NCBI GenBank assembly: GCA_005790505.1
Contig: SXUP01000017.1
Coordinates: 62,001 to 126,000, forward strand
Length of the DNA stretch: 64,000 nt
From: Actinomycetota bacterium
GTDB taxonomy: Bacteria > Actinomycetota > Acidimicrobiia > Acidimicrobiales > Ilumatobacteraceae
Direction: 5' to 3'
The notes beneath the pieces were generated by a model, which was given only the letters and a program-made list of their open reading frames with translations, did no database searches and was not told the origin of the DNA. Positions within the stretch are counted from its first letter, which is position 1; the number at the start of each line of letters is the position of its first letter. The translations under genes were made by a program, and so were the position numbers. Positions 18,980-27,090 of the stretch are shown piece by piece.

Positions 18980-19356
18980 TTGACGAACTCTTTGAAGGCG
19001 GCAAAAGCGCGTGGGCCGTAGACGGTTGCTGGTCCACCACTCATTAGAATCGTCACCCCAATTACTTCGGCCACCTCTTGCTCTGTTGCGCCGGCCAACG
19101 CTGCGCCTCTTGCATGCGAGGCGATACATCCATCGCAGTGGCTATTAATCCCGATTGCCAAAGCAACAAGTTCTTTTGTTTTTTTGGACAGGGCACCCTC
19201 AGTGAGCGCTGCTGCATGAAGACCACCGAAATTCTCATAAACCGTGGGAATAAGTGCGCGCAGTTCTCGACCCAGTGGGGCGAGTTCACCCAGCACGCCT
19301 CGGCCGGGGCTCGTTGGAATTGGGGTATGGACATGATCTGGGGCTTGTTCGGTCAT
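18976..19356 (-). CDS. Carboxymuconolactone decarboxylase/AhpD-like protein
   Basis: A 126-aa protein from ATG 19356. The C74-D-G-C77 pair and His81 (HCDGCIASHARGA) give the AhpD-type redox site rather than the plain decarboxylase form. It is a likely alkylhydroperoxidase or thiol oxidoreductase. First gene of a pair with the serine hydrolase (ATGA overlap). Confidence 0.85.
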   Translation of the reverse strand: MTEQAPDHVHTPIPTSPGRGVLGELAPLGRELRALIPTVYENFGGLHAAALTEGALSKKTKELVALAIGINSHCDGCIASHARGAALAGATEQEVAEVIGVTILMSGGPATVYGPRAFAAFKEFVK

Positions 19357-19517
19357 CTGTAGAGTCTGCCTCACTCCGGTCTCGTTTCTGAAAAGCCATA
19401 TAAAATAAGGCTTAAATCAATAAGTGTGACACTATCCACACCCTGTGGACAATTCCTTGTTACAAAAGAGGTGGGCGGTAACAATCTGGCACTCGTGCTA
19501 GAAGAAGGAGAAATGTC

Positions 19518-19826
19518 ATGTACACACTTGGAGCACTTTTACTACTAGCAGTTTTACTCGGCGCAGTTACCGGAGTTATTGATTCGATTCTGGGGATTGT
19601 CGGGTTAGACAAACTGATCAAGCAAATTCCAGTAATCGGAACACATTGGGTAGTCCTCGTAGCTGTCCTGATGGCGTGGCTGACCAATGTCAACCCAATT
19701 TCAGGTTGGGGTGTCGAGTTCGACGAACGATGGATGGTCATCGTCGCCAACGGAGCAGTCATCTACGGAATGATTCCGCTGAAGGATGCCGTCGTATCAA
19801 TGGTCAATAAGGGTCTGCGCGCCTAG
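19518..19826 (+). CDS. Small three-helix membrane protein
   Basis: A 102-aa protein with strong ribosome binding site AGAAGGAG 7 nt before ATG 19518. Hydrophobic stretches at about residues 3-28, 42-60 and 72-88 suggest three membrane helices; the size and layout recall holin-like proteins, but no family was recognised. It stands alone, with its own terminator directly after it, so it is a monocistronic gene. Confidence 0.7.
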   Translation: MYTLGALLLLAVLLGAVTGVIDSILGIVGLDKLIKQIPVIGTHWVVLVAVLMAWLTNVNPISGWGVEFDERWMVIVANGAVIYGMIPLKDAVVSMVNKGLRA

Positions 19827-19848
19827 TTCCCCGACACCAGATTCTTTC

Positions 19849-19884
19849 AAAAGAGTCGTCCGACATTGGTCGGGCGGCTCTTTT
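19849..19884 (+). terminator. Rho-independent terminator (bidirectional in form)
   Basis: A 16-bp stem (AAAAGAGTCGTCCGAC paired with GTCGGGCGGCTCTTTT, two G-U pairs) with a 4-nt loop, followed by a T run. It ends the small membrane protein gene. Confidence 0.85.
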
Positions 19885-19958
19885 GCATTTTCGGGATGAG
19901 GCGGTACAAGTTCTGGCTGCACCATTAGGTAAGGCAATGTTTGAGATACGGTTCGGGC

Positions 19959-20402
19959 GTGGCAGAGAGCGCACTGATAATTAATGCAATTGCGACATGC
20001 GTCATGGTTGGAGTCATTTGGTTTGTTCAGCGAGTGCACTACCCCTTACTGGCTTTAGTCGGAACTGAGCGAGCAGTCGTGGTAGCCGAGCAGCATCAGC
20101 GCCGAACAGGTCAAGTTGTGGCGGTACCAATGGGAGCAGAAGGGGTCACGACATTGGTTCTGTTGTTCAGTCGCCCGGCAGAAGTGAGTTTGATATTGCC
20201 TTGGATTGGTGCCTTGCTCTTGGCAGTGGCTCTGGTGTGCACCGTTTTTCTGTCTGTTCCGCTCCACGGGAAGATGGCCACAGATCCGTCAACAGACATC
20301 GGTGCGCGATTAGTAAAAACCAACTGGCCACGAACCATCGCCTGGTCTTTGCGCGCTGCAGTAGGCGCGGCGATGTTGCTTCAGATGTCTGGACAGTTGT
20401 AG
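19959..20402 (+). CDS. Four-helix membrane protein of unknown function
   Basis: About 147 aa from GTG 19959; a TTG at 19941 is possible. Four hydrophobic segments are spread along the chain, with charged motifs VPLHGKM and KTNWPRTIAW near the C-terminus. These recall DUF1772-like small membrane proteins, but the match is loose. Its stop codon overlaps the GTG start of the DUF2071 gene by 1 nt, so the two are co-translated. Confidence 0.7.
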   Translation: MAESALIINAIATCVMVGVIWFVQRVHYPLLALVGTERAVVVAEQHQRRTGQVVAVPMGAEGVTTLVLLFSRPAEVSLILPWIGALLLAVALVCTVFLSVPLHGKMATDPSTDIGARLVKTNWPRTIAWSLRAAVGAAMLLQMSGQL

Positions 20403-21142
20403 TGGCATTTGTCCAACGTGATTCTGTGCCACAACAGGATTGCCCCACGCCAATTCGCAGAGCGGTAATGAAGCAGGGTTGGTATGACCTGGCGTATATT
20501 CATTTTCGGTACGACCCAGAAGCCGTGGCAAAAATTCTGCCAGATGGAATAGATGTCGATATGCACGACGGAGTGGCATGGGTGGGTTTGATTCCATTTT
20601 CGATGCGAGGCATCGGGATTCCGCATTTGCCTTCTATTCCGTATCTTGGTTCATTTCCCGAAGTGAATGTGCGGACCTATGTGGTGCGAGATGGCATACC
20701 AGGCGTTTGGTTTTGTTCACTGGACATAAACCGCATTTTGCCAACAATTGCTGCACGCACGACCTATCAATTGCCGTACTGCTTTGGCCATGCCAACAAT
20801 GAGCGCATCGGTGATGAATTGCGCACCAGCGTTAAACGGCGTTGGCCTCGAGGTGAAGCACACACTGATATCCGCATACAAATTGGCGAGCTGATTGCTG
20901 ATCCGACACCAACCGAAGTTTTTTTGAGTGCTCGCTGGGGTTTGTACTCAAGAACGCGCAACGGGCGATTGCGCTATGCGCCAGTGCAACATCCACGATG
21001 GCCATTACAACGAGCAGAAATCATTTCATTAGATGATTCGCTCATTGGGGCTGCTGGTCTTCCAGCACCAGTTGGTGATGCGCATGTGATGTTTTCAGCA
21101 GGTGTCCCGGTCCGCGTTGGACTTCCACGATCTCTGGATTAA
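20402..21142 (+). CDS. DUF2071 family protein (acetoacetate decarboxylase-like fold)
   Basis: A 246-aa protein. GTG 20402 is chosen because the family N-terminus (PTPIRRAVMKQGWYDLAYIH) starts just after it, while further upstream reading would run through the previous gene. DVDMHDGVAWVGLIPFSMRG and the FPEVNVRTYVV block are typical of DUF2071, a family related to the YqjF/acetoacetate decarboxylase-like fold. The enzymatic role is unknown. Confidence 0.88.
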   Translation: MAFVQRDSVPQQDCPTPIRRAVMKQGWYDLAYIHFRYDPEAVAKILPDGIDVDMHDGVAWVGLIPFSMRGIGIPHLPSIPYLGSFPEVNVRTYVVRDGIPGVWFCSLDINRILPTIAARTTYQLPYCFGHANNERIGDELRTSVKRRWPRGEAHTDIRIQIGELIADPTPTEVFLSARWGLYSRTRNGRLRYAPVQHPRWPLQRAEIISLDDSLIGAAGLPAPVGDAHVMFSAGVPVRVGLPRSLD

Positions 21143-21157
21143 AAATGAGTCAGGAAA

Positions 21158-21715
21158 TTATTTGAGACAAACGCGCTCAAGAACAGGTGCAAATTTTTTA
21201 AAATTTAGTTCGGGTGGTTCGAGTGCTTTGCCGTTGTCATCCCAATTGCGTAATTTCACTGCGAACCCAGATTGTGGATGTGACCTGAAACGAAGTTGCT
21301 CGTCAGAAGTCATTGGACCACCCTGAAGAATAAGACTTGCTGCCGACGCTCTACTCAAACTGTCGTGGTACAACAAATTTGTGGCGCATAGCCACCGTTT
21401 GGCATCAACATGCAATGCGATAGGTGCGGTCACGCCACTTGAAAACAATTTTGCAAGTGATTGTGCACCGATTGATTCATGTTTGGCATCAGATTCAAAT
21501 GCCGTGGTGTCGGAGCCGTGTTGGGCTAGGTCAATGAGGTGTCCGACGTCGTGAAGCAATGCAGCAACTACTAATTCGTCTGTCGCCCCTGACTCTTGCG
21601 CCAAAGTGGCGCATTGTAGGGCGTGAGATGTTTGGGTGATTTCTTCGCTGTAAAATTCGTTTCCGTATTGTTCGTACAGTTCGAGGATTTCTGCTATCGA
21701 GCAAAACTGTTTCAT
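21158..21715 (-). CDS. PhnZ-like HD-domain diiron oxygenase
   Basis: A 185-aa HD-domain protein. The blocks HALQCATLAQESGA, AALLHDVGHL, DAKRWLC, SRASAASLILQGGPM and LRNWDDNGK line up with the phosphonate-cleaving oxygenase PhnZ as I remember it. Likely metal ligands are His31, His55, Asp56, His79, His102 and Asp159, with Glu24/25 in the position of the PhnZ lid Glu. PhnZ oxidatively splits a 1-hydroxyphosphonate into a carboxylate and phosphate. Its start overlaps the end of the PhyH-type oxygenase gene by 4 nt, exactly the PhnY-PhnZ arrangement. The exact phosphonate substrate is not proven. Confidence 0.82.
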   Translation of the reverse strand: MKQFCSIAEILELYEQYGNEFYSEEITQTSHALQCATLAQESGATDELVVAALLHDVGHLIDLAQHGSDTTAFESDAKHESIGAQSLAKLFSSGVTAPIALHVDAKRWLCATNLLYHDSLSRASAASLILQGGPMTSDEQLRFRSHPQSGFAVKLRNWDDNGKALEPPELNFKKFAPVLERVCLK

Positions 21716-22470
21716 TTGACTGGTCTTCCTTGAAAGTCATTGATAAGCGATACTTGGACAGTTTCAGTTGTGTGGGGATTTTCCCGAAATTCTTTGAGTT
21801 TTTTCTGGTAGTAGGCGTCGCGCAGGTCGCCTTCTCGAAGTGCATTAAATGTTGGATACATTGCACGGCGATCGGTAGCGGAGGTATTTGTGCCGCTGCG
21901 ATGTGGGGTAAGAGAATGAAACCACAACACATCACCGACGCGAGCCTCCACGGGTTGCCATGTCAACTCAGCGACAGATTGATCGGCAATACATCCGAGA
22001 TTGTTCATCGGCAAAAGATTGTGATGACTAGCAGAGACGACTTCTAGACAACCATTAGTAATCAGTGAGTCATCAATTGCAATCATGCATGAAACATGAG
22101 TTGCGACGAGTGGATACGCAGGAGCGTCTTGATGTGGGGCGTAGCCTGCTCCGCCGGACAACTTGTAATTTATTTTCTCTTTATACAGCGTGGCAGTCTC
22201 GCCGAGGAGCAAACTTGCTGTTTCAATAATTGAACCAGAGGTGAGCAAAGTTTTCAGATGAGGATGAAAGGGGATAAAATTTTCGGTACGACAGAGTCGG
22301 GGGCCGTTATCAGTCATCTCCCGATAGTGCAGCCAATCGCCATCGTCTGTCCAGGCCTGTACTTCCTCAACCCAACCGCAGATATTGCCAATATCAACGG
22401 CAGAAAACGGCTGCGTATGCAACCAGCCATCATGTTGGTATTGCTGCACTTGTGTGGCTGTGATGCCCAT
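21712..22470 (-). CDS. PhnY-like 2-oxoglutarate dioxygenase (PhyH family)
   Basis: A 252-aa Fe(II)/2-oxoglutarate oxygenase. The iron triad is His113-Gln-Asp115 (APHQDAPAYP) and His190 (SLTPHRSG), with an Arg close behind for 2-oxoglutarate. Size and layout agree with PhnY/TmpA-type enzymes that hydroxylate the carbon next to phosphorus. It is first in a two-gene operon and overlaps the PhnZ-like gene by 4 nt, which makes a phosphonate substrate the best guess; a lone PhyH oxygenase of other specificity remains possible. Confidence 0.8.
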   Translation of the reverse strand: MGITATQVQQYQHDGWLHTQPFSAVDIGNICGWVEEVQAWTDDGDWLHYREMTDNGPRLCRTENFIPFHPHLKTLLTSGSIIETASLLLGETATLYKEKINYKLSGGAGYAPHQDAPAYPLVATHVSCMIAIDDSLITNGCLEVVSASHHNLLPMNNLGCIADQSVAELTWQPVEARVGDVLWFHSLTPHRSGTNTSATDRRAMYPTFNALREGDLRDAYYQKKLKEFRENPHTTETVQVSLINDFQGRPVK

Positions 22471-22606
22471 GGTGCAATTGTACCTAGACTCCTTCGTCTC
22501 ATTTTTGTTTTGATGACTAAATACGACTTGTAGTGTCTTTAAGTATGAAGACTTTTTCCGCTTGTTGATTTAGGCAAGAACAATGATTGCCGTCTAAGAT
22601 AAATGA

Positions 22607-23869
22607 GTGAGCGGTTACTGGAAAAGTGTTTGGCCTGCCGAGGATGCAGGTGCGAGCCGTCAACAAATTCCTCATGGAATCGCTGGTCCAAAATTAGGTG
22701 TGCGAACAAGACCAGTCGTTGTGTCGCGAGATGTTGTCGCCGCAACCATGGTGGTTGTGCGGGGGGACGACGAGATGTATCTTTTGCGTCATACCGCTGG
22801 CGAAAATGCCGTTTCGTGGGTTGAGCGCATCGACCCGATAACCCTTGAACCAATTGCCCAATCAACGCAGTTGGCTGGCGGACCAATGTGGCCAGGTGGC
22901 ATCGCGGTGCACGAAAACGGATCAATCTATGTAGTTTTTGGTAATCACGCTCATCGTTTGGCCCCGGACTTGACGGTGTTGGCATCGATTGCCCTTCCCC
23001 GCTTACGCCCCTACAACAGTTTTGTCATTCTCCCGAGTGGACACATCGCGACAAAAGACTTTTCAGGTCCAGCACCTGGTTCAACCGATGCGCACACAAT
23101 GGAGCCAACCGAACTTTTGATTCTTGAGCCACAAGACCTACGAATAGTTGCACGTCTAGAAATGCCTGAGCCATCTATTGCTCGGTTATCAGCAGACCAG
23201 AACATTATCTACGTGGTCGGCACGACAAGTCTTATGCGCGTGCACTGGAGCGATAACAAACTGTTGCTCGATCAGCGATTTAAAGCAGAATACAGAACCA
23301 TAGAAGGTCAAACATTTGGTTGGGATGCTGTAATCGCCGCTGGATCCGCCTGGTTTCTTGATAACGGTGAGGGATCCCATTTGTTTATGGGCACATTTCG
23401 AGGTGTTGGGGTGTCGCAAGCCCCACTTCATCTTGTACGAGTCAACCTTCTCACCGGTGTCGTTACAACAGCCGAAATATGTGGCGAACAAAATGGAGTC
23501 ATTGCTAATCCCCCCGTTATTGACGAACGTCGTTGTATCGCCGTTGGATACGACAGCGGCAATGGGGTGATCACAGCGTTTGACTTTGATGATGATGGCT
23601 CAATGACTCCACGGTGGACACGACAACAAAATCATGCAAGTCATATGGTGTTTTATCCCGACACTGGGGAACTTGTGACCGCGGACTATCGCCCTGAAGA
23701 TGCTGTCAAAGAGCAGTTAGTGGTGCTTGATATCAAGACGGGCGAAGAAAAAGTTCGCATCGACACGAAAAGTCCGATTCAAACGGTGGTATTTCCAGCA
23801 GTGGGAGCAAATGGTGATCTTTATTGGACAAGTACTTGGACCCTGACTCGGGTTCGTTGGCGCCCGTAG
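22607..23869 (+). CDS. Beta-propeller protein of unknown function
   Basis: A 420-aa protein starting at GTG 22607. It has repeated beta-strand units such as GGIAVHENGSIYVVFG and QNIIYVVGTTSLM, and ends GANGDLYWTSTW, consistent with a PQQ/SMP-30-like propeller of six or seven blades. No signal peptide is visible. It is divergent from the PhnY-like gene and is followed after 34 nt by the DUF3237 gene. The 136-nt divergent spacer presumably holds both promoters; no clear operator is seen. Confidence 0.75.
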   Translation: MSGYWKSVWPAEDAGASRQQIPHGIAGPKLGVRTRPVVVSRDVVAATMVVVRGDDEMYLLRHTAGENAVSWVERIDPITLEPIAQSTQLAGGPMWPGGIAVHENGSIYVVFGNHAHRLAPDLTVLASIALPRLRPYNSFVILPSGHIATKDFSGPAPGSTDAHTMEPTELLILEPQDLRIVARLEMPEPSIARLSADQNIIYVVGTTSLMRVHWSDNKLLLDQRFKAEYRTIEGQTFGWDAVIAAGSAWFLDNGEGSHLFMGTFRGVGVSQAPLHLVRVNLLTGVVTTAEICGEQNGVIANPPVIDERRCIAVGYDSGNGVITAFDFDDDGSMTPRWTRQQNHASHMVFYPDTGELVTADYRPEDAVKEQLVVLDIKTGEEKVRIDTKSPIQTVVFPAVGANGDLYWTSTWTLTRVRWRP

Positions 23870-23903
23870 CGCAACCTCTAATGGGTCACAGTATCATCAA
23901 AAC

Positions 23904-24335
23904 ATGCCTAAAAATATCACCTCACTACCCGTCGAGTATTTGTTTACGATTAACGCAACCCTCGCTGATCCAGTCGTGGTTCCAAATGGACCACTAGGAA
24001 CAAGAGTCATTGTCCCAGTTACGGGTGGAACTTTCAGTGGTCCACGAGCAAGTGGAACTATCGCAAACATCGGCGCTGACTGGCTGACAATGCGCGCCGA
24101 CGGCACAGCACAGCTTGACGTGCGGATTGTTTTGACAACTGATGATGGTGCGTCTATTTATATGACGTACTTCGGAGTCATGGCTCCCGGACCAGATGGT
24201 CCCCAAATCGTGACAGCACCTTTATTTCAGACCGGAGATGAAAAATATTCCTGGCTAAATAATTTACAAGCCGTGGCGATAGGCAAGCCAGGCCAGAATA
24301 AAGTTGACTACGAAGTTTATGAAGTGATTGGGTGA
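23904..24335 (+). CDS. DUF3237 domain protein
   Basis: A 143-aa protein made almost entirely of a DUF3237 beta-barrel domain: LADPVVVPNGPLGTRVIVPV, GGTFSGPRASGTIANIGADW, and DGASIYMTYFGVM. The family is common in gene clusters for steroid, terpene or aromatic breakdown, but its reaction is not settled. It is followed after 7 nt by a Baeyer-Villiger monooxygenase, which suggests a shared substrate route. Confidence 0.88.
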   Translation: MPKNITSLPVEYLFTINATLADPVVVPNGPLGTRVIVPVTGGTFSGPRASGTIANIGADWLTMRADGTAQLDVRIVLTTDDGASIYMTYFGVMAPGPDGPQIVTAPLFQTGDEKYSWLNNLQAVAIGKPGQNKVDYEVYEVIG

Positions 24336-24342
24336 TTATTTG

Positions 24343-26154
24343 ATGAAATCTGTACCTGCTGAGGCGAGCACAAAAACAACTTTCGACCCCAATGCGCTGC
24401 GCGAGAAATATCGTGAAGAGCGCGACAAGCGTCTACGCGTTGACGGCAATGAGCAATACCAAGATGTTGTTGGTGATTTTGCCCACTATCTCAATGACCC
24501 ATATGTCGAACCATTGGTCCGCGAACCGTTGTGTGACGATGTTGAAGTCGTCATCATTGGTGGTGGTTTCGGCGGCTTACTGACAGGAGCACGCCTCCGC
24601 GAAGCGGGTATTCAAGATTTGCGAGTCATCGAAAAGGGTGGAGATTTTGGAGGAACCTGGTATTGGAACAGATATCCGGGGGCTGCATGCGATGTTGAGT
24701 CGTATATCTACCTGCCACTTCTTGAGGAATTGGGCTATATCCCCAAAGAAAAATACACGCATGCTCCCGAGATTTTAAAACATAGTCGCGCTATCGGAGA
24801 ACACTTTGATCTGTATCGCAATGCTTGTTTTCAAACGGAAGTAACGGAAGTGCGATGGGATGACGAAGCTCGACGGTGGATCATCTCAACAAATCGCGAC
24901 GATCGTATTCGGGCACGATTTGTGTGTATGGCAAATGGTCCGCTTCACCGACCAAAACTTCCCGGAATTGCCGGAGTCGAAACCTATCAAGGGCATTCTT
25001 TTCATACGAGTCGTTGGGATTACAACTACACAGGCGGAACCTCTGATGGTGACTTAACAGGACTTGCCGGAAAACGCATCGGAATCATCGGTACTGGCGC
25101 AACGGCTGTGCAGTGTGTCCCGCATATTGGAGCCACAGCCGGAGAACTTTTTGTTTTTCAACGCACACCGTCATCCATTGATGTTCGCAATAATCGAGAC
25201 ACCGACCCGGTGTGGGCAAAATCACTACAGCCAGGTTGGCAGAAACGGCGCATGGAGAACTTCAACAACTTGGTGTCGGGAATTCCTGAATCTGAAGATC
25301 TTGTAGGCGATGGCTGGACCGACATTATTGGCAAGTTGCTGTTGATGGTGCGTAACAACGCAAATGCAGATTTTTCACCCGAAGGCCTTGCATCAACAAT
25401 GGAACTTGCTGACTTTGAAAAAATGGAACAGATTCGCTCTCGTGTTGATCAGATTGTTCATGACAACTCCACTGCCGAAGCACTCAAGCCCTATTACCGA
25501 CAGTTTTGCAAACGCCCATGTTTTCATGACGAGTACCTGCAGACGTTTACCCGCCCGAATGTAACTCTGGTAGACACAGCTGGCAAAGGTGTTGAATGCA
25601 TAACGCAACGCGGAGTTGTAGCCAATGGCGTGGAATACGAACTAGATTGCATTATTTACGCCACCGGCTTTGAAGTCGGAACAGAGTATTCTCGCCGCGC
25701 TGGTTATGAAATTATTGGTCGAAATGGCGTTACTCTCACCGAAAAGTGGGCAGAAGGCGCATCAACTCTTCATGGATTTCACAGTCATGGATTCCCAAAT
25801 TGTTTTATTATCAGCAACTTGCAATCTGGGTTTACGGTGAATTTCCCGCACATGTTGAGCGAGCAGGCGATACATCTTGGATACATCCTGAATCATGCCG
25901 AACAAAATGGAATAACAAAGATTGAAGTCAAGCAAGAAGCAGAAAACGCATGGGTGCAGAAGATTATTTCGTTATCACAGATGAATGTTAAGTTTCTAGA
26001 ATCATGCACTCCTGGCTATTACAACAATGAAGGTAAGCCCAATGATCGGGCAGTTCAAAATGGTTCCTTTGGTGGTGGGTCGGTTGCATTTATCCAAGTT
26101 CTTGAAAAATGGCGTGCGGATGGAGACCTTGCGGGACTTGAACTGTCAGCCTGA
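24343..26154 (+). CDS. Flavin-dependent Baeyer-Villiger monooxygenase
   Basis: A 603-aa enzyme from ATG 24343. The first Rossmann motif is IGGGFGGLLTGARL, the second IIGTGATAVQ, and the Baeyer-Villiger fingerprint G-x-x-x-H-T-x-x-W-D lies in YQGHSFHTSRWDY. FGGTWYWNRYPGAACD is also typical. It inserts oxygen next to a ketone using FAD and NADPH; the length fits cyclohexanone/steroid-type BVMOs. It is paired with DUF3237; a second BVMO of another subtype is at 51667. Confidence 0.93.
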   Translation: MKSVPAEASTKTTFDPNALREKYREERDKRLRVDGNEQYQDVVGDFAHYLNDPYVEPLVREPLCDDVEVVIIGGGFGGLLTGARLREAGIQDLRVIEKGGDFGGTWYWNRYPGAACDVESYIYLPLLEELGYIPKEKYTHAPEILKHSRAIGEHFDLYRNACFQTEVTEVRWDDEARRWIISTNRDDRIRARFVCMANGPLHRPKLPGIAGVETYQGHSFHTSRWDYNYTGGTSDGDLTGLAGKRIGIIGTGATAVQCVPHIGATAGELFVFQRTPSSIDVRNNRDTDPVWAKSLQPGWQKRRMENFNNLVSGIPESEDLVGDGWTDIIGKLLLMVRNNANADFSPEGLASTMELADFEKMEQIRSRVDQIVHDNSTAEALKPYYRQFCKRPCFHDEYLQTFTRPNVTLVDTAGKGVECITQRGVVANGVEYELDCIIYATGFEVGTEYSRRAGYEIIGRNGVTLTEKWAEGASTLHGFHSHGFPNCFIISNLQSGFTVNFPHMLSEQAIHLGYILNHAEQNGITKIEVKQEAENAWVQKIISLSQMNVKFLESCTPGYYNNEGKPNDRAVQNGSFGGGSVAFIQVLEKWRADGDLAGLELSA

Positions 26155-26159
26155 ACGGT

Positions 26160-26954
26160 TTATTTCTGTGGTGTCAAAGATGTAAGCGTAAGAGTGATGT
26201 TCTCGGTGTAGTGGATGGCTCCGATAATTGAGTCATTTTTGATATCAGCAACACGGTTCATTTTTATAATTAATCCATCAGATGGGCGCAACCAAAGAGT
26301 GACAGTGGAGATGCCACTGGATTTTTTGCCAGCAACATCTTTAAACGTTACGACAACCGTGTCTACAGTGTCACTGCCGACCGAAAGTTTTTCGGCGCCA
26401 GTTATCTGAGCGGTATGTGCGTTCACCGTGTCAGATCCTGTGCATGTGGTTGATGACAGTGTTGTTGCAAGGTCAGAAGGCAACACCACCGCAATTGGTT
26501 CACAGACAAACGTTCGCTTATCGTGAACTTTAAAAAAAATATGATCAGTGGTCGATTTTGATTCAAGCAAATCGCCATTTATCCAACACCATGAATTGAT
26601 GTCGGAACGTCTTTCAAAGACGTCCCATCTCCAGTCAAAGCCACAATCAGATGGCGTAATCGTGATGGCTGATTCGGACGGATAACTGTGGCTCTCGGTG
26701 AGTGGGCCGTCTAGGGATTCTTGGCCGACCGTGGCGTATGTGTAGACGCCGGGCGGGGGAATTACGTGATTTCCGCGCGGGTTAGCCGTCGCTGCTGTTG
26801 CCGTGGTCGTGACCCGATCTCTAAATTCGTCGAGTGCGTCGCTGACCGTGACCACCTTGGGGTCAAGTGATAACCACCAGATTGCCACAAAGAGCCCAAT
26901 GACAAGGCCTGCGCCTAGAAACAGGGCATATTTGCGGGGCACCAAAGTCCTCAT
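26160..26954 (-). CDS. Membrane-anchored secreted protein, unknown function
   Basis: A 264-aa protein with a single N-terminal membrane helix (about residues 9-29, ALFLGAGLVIGLFVAIWWLS) and an extracytoplasmic beta-rich domain. Four Cys (in SDCGFDW, INSWCW, TFVCEP and TTCTGS) could form two disulfides outside the cell. A Thr/Ala-rich linker follows the helix. No family was recognised. Convergent with the BVMO, 5 nt away. Confidence 0.75.
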   Translation of the reverse strand: MRTLVPRKYALFLGAGLVIGLFVAIWWLSLDPKVVTVSDALDEFRDRVTTTATAATANPRGNHVIPPPGVYTYATVGQESLDGPLTESHSYPSESAITITPSDCGFDWRWDVFERRSDINSWCWINGDLLESKSTTDHIFFKVHDKRTFVCEPIAVVLPSDLATTLSSTTCTGSDTVNAHTAQITGAEKLSVGSDTVDTVVVTFKDVAGKKSSGISTVTLWLRPSDGLIIKMNRVADIKNDSIIGAIHYTENITLTLTSLTPQK

Positions 26955-27090
26955 CAGCCTCAGTCTTGCCGATTAACAGTGGGGCAGTTGTGTTGCCCAT
27001 TCATCAAATGCCCCCTTGCAGAAATCATGGATATCGGGTAGTGTTTCGGCTAGGTTAAAAATCGTTCCTATAGTTACAAGGAGATGTGTG

